Notes: generated by a model not told the origin, from the letters alone. Shown: positions 1 through 12,210, counted from the first letter of the stretch. The stretch: 64,000 bases of DNA from Balaenoptera acutorostrata (GCF_949987535.1 NC_080067.1:26502039-26566038), one strand, 5' to 3'. Made by a program: numbers and translations.

Positions 1-1214
1 TGAGGGAATAAAAGGTTTCTCTTCCATTTTTCTGGAATTTTTCCTTGCCATCTATTCCTAATGAAATCTCAACAGTTTTAGCCACCCTAAATGCCACCTT
101 CTCCCAACCAGAAGTCTGGATCTCACAGTGCTTTGCACCTTGTCTGTAAGACTTATCTCAATTCCGATTGCATCTGAGTCTTCTGTGTATTTGATACCTA
201 ACCACCACCACCATGCCCTGCCCCAGATTGAAAATCTTGCAGGCAAAGCACGTATCTGATAAGTGCTGCATCCCAAGCAGCCCTTAGTACATTCCCTCGC
301 ACATTGGTTCATAGGTAAATGTATCTCACATCGAATAACTGCATTCAAAAATACCTGACTTCCTAGGAAAACCAACTCAGAACTTCCAGTGTGGCCCTTT
401 CAAGGACATTTGGACCAGCTTGTGGGCAGCCTGATCTCCTCCCCTCTCATGGGAGGCTTCCCCAGTCTCCAACTCAACCCTGGAGTACCAGCCTGCTCCC
501 AACTCAGACCTCCTTGGCATTGTCCCTGCTATCCACCCTTCCTCAGCATTTGTCCCTGGGCCTCGGTCTCTGATTCACTCCCCAGCTAAACAGCAGCTGC
601 CACCAGCCACCCTGGGAACACACCTGCAGGTTTCCAGAGGGTAAAGTGTCTTTGGTCCAGCTGAGGGCTTGGGCATTGTCTCTGGGGACGGCATTGGACA
701 TGCCTGGTGCCGGCCAGGTTCCCCAGGGGTTCATGCACAATCAGGAATGAAAGTTCCTCTCTCCCCCCAGGAAAGGTCACTTTGCCTAATTTCCTCCTTT
801 CATGGTGGAGCCATTGCCTTGACACAGTTATTTTTGCTGCCTCCTGGCTTGATCATTTTTCAGTTACAGTTTGTCCCTGCAGAGGGTTAATGCGGGTCTC
901 TTTCTCTTCATAGATCCACATTTATGAAGCCCTAATTAGGCGTTTCCTTTAGCTGCCTTCATAGATTACTTGGTGCAAGAAGTCTGCAGGAGTAAGCCTA
1001 GTCTGACTGATAGCCTCTGTTTGGATGCCGAGTTAGGAGCTCACTGGGGAAGTTCCCAATCTTTACTACCTCTAGGTCATCTCAGGCTGCTCCCCACTCC
1101 CAGAAGGCCCTACCTTCTGACCTTGGAAAATATAAATCTTGCCATCTTTTGTGACCCATATTAAAATAAGATAAAACGTATTCCCCTTCCAAATTGCCAG
1201 GATTTTCTATTTTT

Positions 1215-1640
1215 TTAAATACTCAATGTGGTAAAGGTACAATGCACAAGCAGTCTCACACTGTGTGGCAGGAGCATAAATAAGCACAAACTATTGCAGG
1301 AAAAAATTGGATGATGTATGTCGAGAGCCTTCAAAAATACCTCCAACGTTTGATCCAGTAATTTCATTCCAGGAATCTCTTCCAAGGATATAATCAGAAA
1401 TGCAGACAAATATTTATGCAAAAAGAAATTCATTGTGGTATCATTTATAATTGCTGGTACACAATGAATACCTGAGAATAAGGGAATAATGAAGTATAAA
1501 ATATAGTATAGTATAATGTAGTATATCCATATTATACAGCCATCTAAAATGAAGATAGTAAATGCATTTTAATGCTGATGTTAAGTGAGATAAGCAAACT
1601 TTCAAGTTGTATGTACAGTGTGTTCCAAATAGACCTTTCC
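1215..1640 (+). mobile_element. old L1M/HAL1-like LINE fragment
   Basis: The wording is that of the 3' ORF2 region of ancient L1: a CCAGTAATTTCATTCC-like segment, then ATGCAAAAAGAAATTCATTGTGG, then ACAGCCATCTAAAATGA. Heavily decayed, with no open frame. Family assignment is from memory of the consensus. Confidence 0.55.
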
Positions 1641-3537
1641 CAACTGTTGTTTCATGGGATGCTTATAGGAATGCTATAAATAGAAAAGTTCCGTTTTCCG
1701 AAAAGGTTGAAAAATTGTTACAGGTGTATACGCTGAGGCTGCTGGGAACCTTGGATAGGCTAATGACATGGGAAATGAAAAAACAAAAACAAAAACCAAG
1801 GCTTCGTGTTCAGCATCACTGTTTTTAGGTGGGACATCACAAGGGCTGCTGTTCATGGAGCACATTTCAGAAAAGCTGGGGGATGTGGGGATGCCTAGGA
1901 GAAGATTGTAACGTTGACAGGGGTTGCTACTCCTGTTAAGCTACGGACTTATTTTGCTTCCTCCTTGGAATTTTTTTATATTGTCCTACAAAAATGCTGT
2001 AAGTGTTGTGAAAGAAAGCGGGCCAGAGGACCAGCCTCCATCCAGCTTCGGCAGATGCGGAGTGCCGTAGAGTCAGCGAGTGCGTGGATTCAACATGGCA
2101 GCCAGGCCCGAGAGGGAGGCCACTGGAAGAGTGGTGATGGTGGCCTGGGCAGCGGACACCCCCCCCCCCCAGTGCTGCCTGATTGGCTCTCATGTTCTGC
2201 CTATATTTCAAAGGGCATGAGGTGTGGACAGGGTCACGGCACTGCCATCTGTCCACTCTCCACCCTGGGACTGGTCAGAGGTTTCCTGATGCCTCAGAGA
2301 CCATCCCCAGGATGTTCTGACTGGCCATCCGTGATGGCAAACCCCAAGTCCAGCGTGCATTGGGTCTCCTTGGATTAGATGCTTCCTCATTCAGAACTCT
2401 CCTTAGTTCCCCACTCTTTCATCACCCCTAGACTGTGTCTTCAGAGCTTCCTTTGTGCCACACCTACACCCCTAGGTCAGCCTCACCTGGGTCAGAGACC
2501 CACCCCAAGATCCCTGCACCCAGCCCAGTGTCTGGTCTCAGGCATCAAGCAGAAGGTGGGTGTAAATAGAATTAGGACCTCTAGTGAGATGTATCAGGTA
2601 CTGAGCCGTACACTCAGTGAAGTGTAACAGGATTTTGGAGACATCTGCCTGGACCCCTCCTGCTAACCTTCCAAGGGCCCCTAAAATATTCATCAGGCTT
2701 TATCAGGTTAATGGATTTCAAAAGGAGCAATTTTCTGAGACATGAGACAGAACCGTATAAAAAGAACATTAAGGGGAAAAAATCTTATTCCAGAATGAAA
2801 GGGAAAAGATCATTTAGCATCCTTTTTCATGTTATCTATTCATGAGAAACAGCACATTTAATCCAGAGCAGGGTGTAGGGAGGATTTTGATGTCCTCACT
2901 TGGGGTCACCTTCATGCAGGACCCATCTGTCTCCGCTGCCACAGACGGCAGGGGCAATGGAGGCAAGAGGACGCAGATGAGAGACACTTCCGAGGTGGAC
3001 TCCACAGGGTACAGAGGGATTTGAGGGAGAGGGAGTGGGGAGGAGAGAGAGCCTAATGCGACTTCCAAGACACTTGCTTAGGGGATCGGAGGGAGGGGGC
3101 TCCCGTCCCCAGCCTTGTCACCTTTTATGCTTCCTATCTCTTTTCCCAAGGCGTGCCATATTGGTTTCTATTTTGGATCATGCTGTGGGAGTTGAGTATC
3201 TTGAGGCCAGGAATTGTGACTTTATCCTGGCCCTCAATGTCTCTGCCCACCCATTAAGGTTAGGTTTTCATTCCCAGGCCTAAGACCAGAAATCATAGGT
3301 GCAAAAGGTGTGAGGGGACATGAGTGCAAGAGTGCTGTGCACTGAGTCCAGCCAGGAGGACCCACTTGTTGTTCTTCTCTAGCTCTCCAGGGACTCTAAG
3401 GAAGGATAAAACTGAGTCCTCTCGGGAAGACTGTCTGTCTCAGAATTTATTTTGCTTGGGTTGAAGGGAGGGTGAGACTACAACAACTCCTCAGACAAGC
3501 CTTAATATAGAGACAAAGGAATTGGGGGGGGCGGTTC

Positions 3538-3712
3538 CTATTCTTCTGAAACTCATTCTTCTTCCTCTTCCCATGGTCATTGCTTTCTCCTTGATCCTTT
3601 CTAACTCCTCATTTTTTCCTCTTCTATTTTCTTCTTTCTCTTTCCCTTCCTCTGCCCCTTCTCTATCTTCTTCTTCATTTCTACTTCCAATCTAGCATCT
3701 TTCTTTTTATAA
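3538..3712. repeat. polypyrimidine (CTT-rich) tract
   Basis: About 175 bp of almost only C and T on the + strand (repeated TTCTTC, TCCTCTTC, TTTCTCTTTCCC). It is low complexity, about 400 bp before the acceptor at 4121-4124, too far to be the splice tract itself. Confidence 0.8.
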
Positions 3713-4124
3713 CTCCATCCATCCCGGAGCTTAGAAAAACAATTTCAATTTTACTCTTTCTCTATTGAAGAACTAAGAAAAATTTCATACAGAGCAAATT
3801 TAAGCGGACACCTCCACCTGTCCACCAAGAACTTGCCAGCCTAGAGAGCTGGTAATTATGTGACCAAGATACTCTGCCCATAGCCAAATGTTTGCCTGAT
3901 GATTAGCTTCTCAGGGGTGCCTCTACTCCATGGTTTGCCCCATCACGTTTGATGCGAGTTTCTATAACCTCAGTGCATATCAACCATTATGGTCATTGAG
4001 TTCTTTGCAATAAACATTGTTGATCTAAAGGTCTCTTCTCCCTCTTTCATAATTAGAATAACAGTCTGTTTGATGTTTCACTGCATATTCAATTTTAAGT
4101 GTTGCTTCTCTTTTTTTCCACTAG

Positions 4125-4287
4125 ATTTGTGACAAAGAATGGCATTACTATGTCATCAATGTGGAGTTTCCTGTAGTTACCTTATACATGGATGGAGCAA
4201 CGTATGAACCATACCTGGTGACCAACGATTGGCCCATTCATCCATCTCACATAGCCATGCAACTTACGGTCGGCGCTTGTTGGCAAG
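4125..4287 (+). CDS. CLSTN2: CLSTN2 exon, LG/LNS domain segment (first visible exon)
   Basis: 163 nt, entering in phase 0 and leaving with one base of the next codon (54 full codons). The translation starts ICDKEWHYYVINVEFP and ends MQLTVGACWQ. It is the middle of the laminin-G/LNS-like domain that follows the two cadherin repeats in calsyntenins, and it lies in the extracellular ectodomain. The acceptor is ...TTTTTTTCCACTAG. The donor is AAG|GTAACC, weak at position +5. The frame stays open past the donor to a TAA at 4461-4463 that is followed at once by AATAAA, so this could also act as an alternative terminal exon (see findings). Identification is strong; the boundaries are supported by phase agreement with the next exon. 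Confidence 0.95.
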
Positions 4288-4464
4288 GTAACCCTAAGTC
4301 CAGACCTTCTTCCTGGCCCATCTGTGTACAGTCCATGAAAGGTACTGACAGAGAAAAGGGCAAAGCAAGTGGTATGAGAATCAGCCAGGAAAATTTTCTA
4401 TCCCTTACTAATAAAACAGGACTTATAAAAATAAGGATGAATCCAGGCACTAAGCTTGTATAAT

Positions 4465-4470
4465 AATAAA
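4465..4470 (+). promoter_or_regulatory. CLSTN2: candidate intronic poly(A) signal AATAAA
   Basis: AATAAA starts one base after the TAA (4461-4463) that ends the read-through frame of the upstream exon, and T-rich sequence (GATTTTGATTTTAG) follows near 4488-4502. Position and order fit an intronic polyadenylation site. Use in vivo is not shown by sequence alone, since AATAAA is common by chance. Confidence 0.35.
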
Positions 4471-5406
4471 GCACTTGGCTTGAGACCAGATTTTGATTTT
4501 AGGTCAACATGAGCAATTTTAGGTTGCCTCTGAGTTGCTAATGCTTTTTATTGTTCTGGAACCTTATCCGGTTTCAAACTGGGGCTGTGTAGGAAGAAGG
4601 CTGAATGTGTAATCTTATAACAAAATCGCCAGTTGGCTCTGTTGATTGCTACACAGGTCAGGAGCCAAGGATCTCTCTTTATTCCCAATCAAACTGTCCA
4701 AGACCCCAACCCTCTATTCCGGGAACTCACAAATATGTGGGACGGAGGGGGTGGGTGGATTGTCCATAGGTTCAAGGCCATGAGAGGCCACTCTCAAGTT
4801 CTGCTAAGCTCTGAGCCCCTTCCCTGCTCCCCAGGGATGGAGGCTCCTTGTTGCCTTCTCGCTTGAAGGTCTCTGCTCCCTCCTCATTTCCTCTGCTGCT
4901 GCCTCTCCTCCAGTCCCTGCACCCAGGCTAATCTCCTCTTTGGAAGCAGGAAAACCAGCACTCTGAGCGTGCAGGTAGCCTTTCTATTCCCCACTCAGAT
5001 TTGTTGGCATCTTTGTTTTTGCTCCCTTAGCAGCTGGGGTGTTTTGAAGTACCAATGGGAGAGCAGAGGTGAAGTAAAATGCTCCCCAAATAAGCAGATT
5101 AGCACCTTGAGATGACTCGAACTCGTGTTGATGGATTTTTTGAAAGTTATTAAGATCTGTGACCTTGACCATTCGCCATGGGGGCTTAGGGGAAACGTGG
5201 GTTATGGTATAAAAGTAAGCCTTCAGAGGGCTGGCTCCCTCTAGGGGAGACATAGGCCCCCCTGCATTGGGACTAAGCGTGAGTTCTGGGCAGCCCCATG
5301 CAAGAGAAGATGACAAGAAAGGCAAATGGTGCAGCCCTGGGAGCACTAGAGACACAAAATCCAGGAAGGAAACAAAGCAGGAATGAGGCAACAGAAGAGA
5401 GTATAT

Positions 5407-5480
5407 TTTTTTTAATTGGAATATAGTTGATTTACAATGTTGGGTTAGTTTCAGGTGTACAGCAAAGTGATTCAGAGATA

Positions 5481-5529
<49 letters not shown>

Positions 5530-5940
5530 ATATATATATATACACATATGTATATATATATTCTTTTTCAGATTATTTTCCCTTATAGGTTATTACAAAC
5601 TACTGAGTATAGTTTCCTGTGCTATACAGTAGGTCCTTGTTGTTTATCTATTTTATATATAGTAGTGTGTATATGTTAATCCCAACCTCCTAATTTATCC
5701 GTCTCCCCACTTTCCCCTTTGGTAACCATAAGTCTGTTTTCTATATCTGTGAGTATATTTCTGTTTTGTATATAAGTTCATTTGTATCTTTCCTTTTTAG
5801 ATTCCACGTATAAACGAATCATATGATATTTGTCTTTCTCTGTCTGGTTTACTTCACGTGTGATAATCTCTAAGTCCATCCATGTTGCTTCAAATGGCAT
5901 TATTTCATTCTTTTTTATGCCTGAGTGAGAGAGTGTGTTT
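5407..5940 (-). mobile_element. L1 3'-end fragment, antisense
   Basis: Begins with a T-run and reads TTGATTTACAATGTTGGG, TTTCAGGTGTACAGCAAAG, CTATACAGTAGGTCCTTG and TTATCTATTTTATATATAG, the antisense of the L1 3' UTR of whales and even-toed ungulates. The sense form of the same segment occurs at about 19060-19230 in this window. A TA microsatellite has grown inside it at 5476-5561. Confidence 0.85.
5476..5561. repeat. (TA)n/(TG)n microsatellite inside L1
   Basis: About 85 bp of TA with TG interruptions, arising within the antisense L1 3' UTR. Probably length-variable. Confidence 0.9.
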
Positions 5941-6489
5941 TTGAGCAGAAGTCACCTACTTGAAGTCTGACGTACATCACATGATAGTAGAAAGCTTCTC
6001 AAACATTTCAGTAGAACGTGATAGGAGCTTCCTCAGTATTGCAGAATTCCCCAGGATAACAGGAAAGGAAGACTGTGTCATCTGGCAAGAGTCCATGAAA
6101 CTAATTAGTATAGCAAGGCACTGATTCAGAGGTTGCACAGGAATCATTAGTCACTGAACACAGCTGTGCTAGAGCAATGGCCCTCTTGTGTAGCTCAGTG
6201 CCCCAGCTGGGCACCACCAGTCAGCCCGTGGATATTTTGGAACATAGCTTGGATGCTGCCCATAAGATAAGGGGGCCCCAGTCATGTCCTCACCATGAAC
6301 CTTACCACTACTCTTCCCTAGAGGTCCTCAGGGAACACATCTGGATCCCTGTCACCCCAGCCTGCAATGGAAACCTGCCCCCGAGTCTAACAAGGACAGT
6401 TGAAACCACTTTTTCCCAGTTACATGCCAACTGGGTAGACCAGCCCCACCAAAATAAAGTGATTTTATAAAGAATTAAGATGATCTCTT

Positions 6490-6830
6490 TGGATCAGTTA
6501 GAATAGGCTAAGTTGTGCTGCAGTGACAATCAAGCCCCAGTTCTCAGTTACTTAAAATAATTCTCACTTCATATTCACTGCAGAAAAATGGGGGTTCCTC
6601 TCTGCTTTTCCCAAGCAGACAGAGCAGCCACACTGCTGCACGCTGAGAAAGAAGAAAAAGAAAGCATGATGGATGGTGCGCAAGCCCTTAAAGCTTCTGC
6701 CTACAAGTGACACCAATCACTTTTACTCACACTTTATTGGCCAAAGCAAGTCATATGGCCACACCTAACTCCAACAAAGCCTGGAAGTGAAATCTACAAT
6801 ATGCCTGGAAGAAAAACTGGAAATATTGTA
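6490..6830 (+). repeat. ancient interspersed repeat, family not named
   Basis: Shares with 27015-27370 an ordered series of short matches: GCTGCAGTAAC-like near the start, then AAAATTTCA/ACTTAAAATAATT, then TTGGCCAA(A)GCAAGTCA(C/T)ATG near the end. Two diverged copies in the same orientation mark it as a dispersed repeat. I recognise the family from many mammalian genomes but cannot name it safely. Confidence 0.5.
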
Positions 6831-7130
6831 TGAACGACACTGATGAACACTACGGTCTGTCCACTTAGTCAGCGATATTCGTTTGACTGCCCTTCCCACA
6901 TTAAAAACACAACCACCCTTCTCTAAATGAGACAACCTCTAAGTCCCACCTGTTACTGGCTCCAAGCTCAATGTCCAGGTTCTCTGAGTGATTCCTGATG
7001 ATCTTTTCATTGGGTTGAGATGCATAGGAGGCTCTATATCTGGCCCAGATGTGGCTCCACTCGATCTGGAGGCCTACACGCTAACAAGAAGAAGTATTTG
7101 CTACCACCACAGCCATCACCCCCTCCACAT

Positions 7131-7170
7131 GCGCACACGCACACAAACACGCACGCGCACACACACACAC
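7131..7170. repeat. (CA)n microsatellite, interrupted
   Basis: About 40 bp of CA dinucleotides with GC and AA interruptions. Confidence 0.85.
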
Positions 7171-7518
7171 TATACAACAGTGGAATGAAGCAGAATAACC
7201 AAAAAACATTTCCACTAAGTAAGAGGAATAGTTAGAGAAACACAGCAGTCTTTGGTCCACAGCAATTCTGAAATTGCTCTGGGCAGATGCTGTAAGGGCC
7301 CCTCCCCTAGGGTGGGACATGTTCTTTGTGATCCTTGACTCCATTGTCTGGGAGTTGATTCCTTCCTCCATATCCACCTAGGCCACATCTGAAGACGACA
7401 TTGTCACTCCATAAATAGAAGCTCTAGTATTATACCTGATGACAATTTATTTAAAAGCTATACCACAAAAATGCTTTTCAAACCAAAGTATATGTTCATT
7501 TTAAAAGAATGTGTGAGA

Positions 7519-7822
7519 GGGACTTCCCTGGTGGCAAAATAGTTAAGAATGCACCTGCCAAAACAGGGGACACGGGTTCTAGCCCTAGTCCAGGAAGATC
7601 CCACATGCCGTGGAGCAACTAAGCCTGTGCACCACAACTACTGAGCCTGGGCTGTAGAGCCCGTGAGCCACAACTACTGAAGCCCACGTGCCTAGAGCCT
7701 GTGCTCCACAACAAGAGAAGGCACCGCAATGAGAAGCCCGCACACCACAACAAAGAGTAGCCCTCGCTCACTGCAACTAGAGAAAGCCCGCACGCAGCAG
7801 TGAAGACCCAATGCAGCCAAAA

Positions 7823-7853
<31 letters not shown>

Positions 7854-7876
7854 GTAAATATTTTTAAAAATGTTTT
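7519..7876 (+). mobile_element. CHR-type tRNA-derived SINE
   Basis: Starts GGGACTTCCCTGGTGGC and runs through the CHR body (GATCCCACATGCCG, GAGCAACTAAGCC, repeated CACAACTACTGA) to an (AAAT)n tail at about 7822-7859. Flanks 7504-7518 and 7877-7891 agree at 14 of 15 bases, an aged target-site duplication. This SINE type is typical of cetaceans and hippos. It is more mutated than the copy at 55201. Confidence 0.92.
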
Positions 7877-8119
7877 AAAGAATGTGGGAGAAAGAACGGT
7901 TACTAGGGTGTTTGAGTATTTCTGTCCTCTTCCCAGATAGATGCTAGGACCACTCTTCCTTGGAGTAAAGTGTGGCCATGTGACTTGCTTTGGCCAATTA
8001 AATGTGAGTGGAAGTGCCTTATGTCATTTCCTGGAGGAAACTTTAAGAACCACTGTTGCAAGGAGGCCCTTTATGTACATGGATGTTTACAGTCCTGTGA
8101 GAAAGCACTAGTAAGTCCC

Positions 8120-8235
8120 CACTTCTGGATAAAGAAACTGAGGGTCTGAGAGGTGAGGTAGCTTACCCAAGGTCACCCCATCAGATTTGCCCAACCTCAA
8201 CTCTTCAAAGCCTGTTCTCCTTCCACTGTGGCTTG
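8120..8235 (-). mobile_element. MIR SINE fragment
   Basis: Reads AAAGAAACTGAGG..., GGTGAGGTAGCTTACCCAAGGTCA, the antisense of the MIR core. Confidence 0.7.
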
Positions 8236-8479
8236 CTGCCACTGTTGCTGATTGGTCATCTTGTTGATGTGATTATGTGTTTGGGAAAATGCAGGAACTG
8301 ATGTGTATTGATGCAAATGCTATAAACCCTTTACCTTCTGAGATATCTGACAACTCTGGAATCAAAATGCCACAGAAACTTTGTATTCTCTTTGCTAATC
8401 TCTTGCTGTATACTCCTTCAACTGACCCTCTACAGAACAAGAAAAAAGAGTTTAGGCTTAGGAGTCATAAAAAAATTTG

Positions 8480-8680
8480 AGTTTGAGTCAAATTCCAGCC
8501 CTGCCACTTACTAGCTGTGTGGACCCAGCAGAATCCCTAACTTCCTTGAACTCCTACTTTCTCATCTATTTTTTTTTTAATCTAGAGTAATACCTTCTCC
8601 TTATTACAAGGATTAGGTGATGGGTCCATGGAGTGTGCTTGGCATGTTTCAGTTGAATGAATGTGTAAATTTGAAAACAT
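8480..8680 (+). mobile_element. MIR SINE
   Basis: Reads CCAGCCCTGCCACTTACTAG CTGTGTG, then a degraded CTTTCTCATCT and GGATTAGGTGATG, the MIR sense core with a T-rich insertion in the middle. Confidence 0.8.
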
Positions 8681-8838
8681 CTGCTGGTCGCCTCCTCCAC
8701 CTCCTTCTCTGCTCCTTGCACCTAAACCCAATATGGCAGATTGTCTGCAAGACCTTGGTACACTCTGGCCTCTGTGATTCCATCTTCCCTGTGGCTCCTT
8801 GCATGCACTGACCTTCTCACCTTCCCCAGGACTAATGC

Positions 8839-8854
8839 TCACACACACACACAC
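8839..8854. repeat. short (CA)n
   Basis: Eight CA units in a row inside unique intron sequence. Confidence 0.8.
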
Positions 8855-10941
8855 CCTGCCCTCCCAGGTCCATCTATAGGTGAGAAAAGAGGTCACTGAG
8901 GCTGGAGAAGAGTCAGTCAGAAGACAAGTGCTGGAAGATGGGGTTGATGGTATAGGAGAGAACCTTATCATCCAGGCTTCTGGGCATGGAGAAGATCTGA
9001 GTATCTTCCCTGAGGGGAATGATAATCTATTGATGAATTTTCAGCATAGGAGAAAAATCCTTTAAAATCTTTAAAATTGGGCTTTATTGCATGAAAAAGA
9101 GTTTGCTAGGAAGATAAAGATGGCAACAGCATATAGCATGGCAGAGAAGCTTGACGTCAGCATGCCCAGGGTGCCCTATCACTGGAACGTGCATGGACCG
9201 GAATGAGTTGAGAGGAGGCTGAGATAAGGAGTTGAAGCCAGACCATAGGACGCCATCTTGCCTTGTCAAGAGCTTGGATTCTCATGAATATTTACATGCT
9301 CCCTGGAGCCATGTTTTTGTCTTGGAAGGAGACATCAAAAGGTCTTTCAATAGGACATGGCACTGTGAAATTGATGGCCTATAATGCAGCCTTTATCTCG
9401 GCATGTTTCTAAACCTTCCGAAGTCCACTTATATACACGCTATAAGCCCGCTGTGTGAACAAACCCCTTTGGGTCTGTAATCGTGGGGAGTTTTTCAAGT
9501 ACTTTTGAGGTTGGCAAGGGAACTGGTTCCCATTTGTGAAATTTCCAGTCGGGGTTTAACAATGAGGATAGAAAATAATGTGCTAGCAGCTGCTTGCTCC
9601 CGGGAACTGGCTCCAGCACTGAGGCTGGGCGGTGTCCTGCAGCCCCAATTAGCCTACTGTGCCCTGTTCGTGAATTGGAAAGCCAAAGTAATTGGTGGAA
9701 CTTTATTTTCATTGGTATTTTTTCCAGTAATTAAAAAAAAAAAATTGAGACTTCATTTACACTTAAGAAATGTTGCCAGTACGGCCTAGAGCAGGCAGCC
9801 TATTTTAATTCTTGAGAAGGGCTTTTGAAGTCAGGATGGACCTCGCCTTTCAAGAAAGTCCTCCTTCCTCTGTGTGGCCGCTGCATGCCACCTGACCATC
9901 ACCTCTGTGCTCCGTGTCAGTGTTCTGGGGATGGAATCAGACCCTCTCTCCTGGCCAAGATCAGTCTGTACTGACTCAGAAACGGCTGCCTTTGGACAAA
10001 TACCAGGTCCCTGTCTCTCTCTGGGTCACGCCATTGGAGAAGATTGTTTAAAAGACTAATTAATTTGTCCTTTTCCTTAGAGTCCCTACTCATCCATTTT
10101 TAACAGCAAAAACTCAAGTTCTATCCATATATGGTAAAAACTGTATAATCACATCTGCTTTGTGCCTGGACCTCTACACTGGGCCCAACCAACCAGGGCC
10201 TGTAACTCAGCTGTCGTGGGGGTGAATCGGGAAGGCTGCTGATGTGGCAGAACACAGCCTTAGGGAGTCCCCGGGGTTTCAGAGAGATGCCTCAGCAGGT
10301 GACACCCCAGGGCACCTCTCCCCCAACACGACAACCAGAGCAATTCTGTTTTACCCATTTTGTATGATATCAGGGCAAGAGTTCTGTTAATGAAATAGCT
10401 GAACATGTTTGAAGAAACATAGTTCTAGACATGCACCCCAGTAAGCACCACCCTGCCCTCTGCCTGAGCCTCATCTGCTCTTGGGGGAGCTCATCACAGA
10501 CTTCTCTGCTTGTGGCTCTGTCCCCAGAGACCACCTCATCCCTGCCTCTGCTGGGGCCTCTCCTCCAGTGCTCTGGACCTGGACCTTCCTAGAGTGTCTA
10601 GCTTTGCCCGTTCCTGACGGTGGCAACCCTCTGGCCTTGGATGAGGAGGGCTTTCTACCCTAGCTCCTGGTCTGGCTGAGTCCTACCCTCTACTTAACAA
10701 ATAAAACAGTGGGAGATAAAGAAGGGGATGGTTCTAAAAATTAGAACCTGTTAAGGGACAGATACAGAACTCCTATTGTGGCTTTGGGGAGGAGCCAAGG
10801 CAAAGAATAGGAATGGCCAAAAAAGGAATAAAAAGGCGGAAATAACCCTGAGGGTTGCAGTAATCAATAGCATCTGTTCCTCAGACAAAGAGGAATTAGA
10901 GCCACATGTGGACCTGAGATCTGCTGTACATTTTCAGGTCA

Positions 10942-10962
10942 TTTTTTTTTTTTTTTTTTTTT
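10942..10962. repeat. poly(T) run
   Basis: About 21 consecutive T. No recognisable retroelement body is joined to it, so it is listed as a homopolymer only. Confidence 0.7.
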
Positions 10963-11994
10963 GCCAGACACTAAAAGTAGCTCAGAGACTTGGAATACAT
11001 GCCGTCATTTAATAAGCTTGGTCTAATTTAATACAAATTCTCTTAATAAAGTCTGTGCTGAAATTATTCTGCATCCCTGGGGGTCTCTGCTGCTGGGAGA
11101 AAGAGGCACGTGCTAGCACAGTCCACTTTACATCCAAGTGGCATTTCCCGAAGGGTTCATGAAGCTCGGTCCCACAGGTTCCTCAAGGAGGCCAAGGTCC
11201 AGTTTGGGAAACTGCATAAACCATCCCCACAGCACCACATTGAAGAGTCACAATGCACATTTGCTTATTCAAAGCTCTCAAAAGCCCGCCAAGAAACCAA
11301 TCAGTTTGACATTACTTAACCTATGTTTCTCGATCGTATTCCACTATGGAACTCATTCTTTGTGGAATAGTGTTCTTGGAGCACTGTTTGGGAAACATCT
11401 CATTGGAGTTATTAATGCAGATCTCCACCCGCTACTAGGGCATGAGTTTGCAGAAAGTAAGGACTATCTGCTCTCACAGATTCTCCTCCCCTTCTCTTTC
11501 CTCCTACTTCATGTCCTGGAGAAGGTCAATAATTAATGTTTATTGAATTATACCCCATTTTTGAGTTTGTTCTGACAAAGGCGTATGGTTCATGGTCTGA
11601 CACACAGGGATGACTAACAGGGTGTCTCTTTGCATTGTCTGTATTAAAAAACCAAGAAAAGATGATTCTAGGACCTGGAGTTCATTTGACATGAGGGTAT
11701 ATTGGTTTAAAGACAACACAGATGAAATCAGCTTTAAAATTCAGGCATTCATGTGTGGAAATACAGTATAACTGTTACAATTTTAACGTTGAATCTTATT
11801 CTGAAAGTTATATTAACTAGAAAATTTGACAGGGGTCTTAGAGTAAAAACAGTGTCATTTTAACTTCTCTGAGAGGCACACCAGAGTGGGGAGATAAAAA
11901 CAAGAGAAGGCCACTGAAGAAAGAGACAGAAAACTCACATGACATCATCTCATTTCAGAGTCCCTTGGTTCTTGCTGTCACCAGAACTAGCAGC

Positions 11995-12210
11995 CAATTT
12001 TGAGTTCCTGCACTGTGCTCAGCTCTGGCTTGTCTTCTGTTTAACAACCCTATGGTGTGGCTGTAATTATCATCCCCATTTTGCAGATGAGGAAACTAAG
12101 ACTCAGAGAACATAAGGACCTTGGGAAAGGTCACCTAGAGCCTGGATTTGCACCCAGGTCTGTGCCACCCAAAGCCCTCACCCTTAATTATGCTGCTACA
12201 CCACCTCTGC
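11995..12210 (-). mobile_element. MIR SINE
   Basis: CACTGTGCTCAGCTCTGG, then CATCCCCATTTTGCAGATGA and GGAAACTAAGACTCAGAGA, the standard antisense MIR reading. Confidence 0.85.

Larger units (their letters stand above)
1..4124 (+). other. CLSTN2: CLSTN2 intron upstream of first visible exon (3' part)
   Basis: No coding exon is recognisable here. The stretch holds an old L1-like remnant around 1215-1640, a C-run at 2160-2170, a G-run near 3524-3533, a polypyrimidine tract at 3538-3712 and otherwise unique sequence. It ends in a good acceptor: a pyrimidine-rich run with CTAG at 4121-4124. A perfect CCTAATTAGG palindrome lies at 931-940. Confidence 0.75.

Noticed and set aside
4984..5547. 187-codon minus-strand frame
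   Set aside because: Its start is translated TA/TG microsatellite (IYIYIYTH) and the rest is unique intron with no homology.
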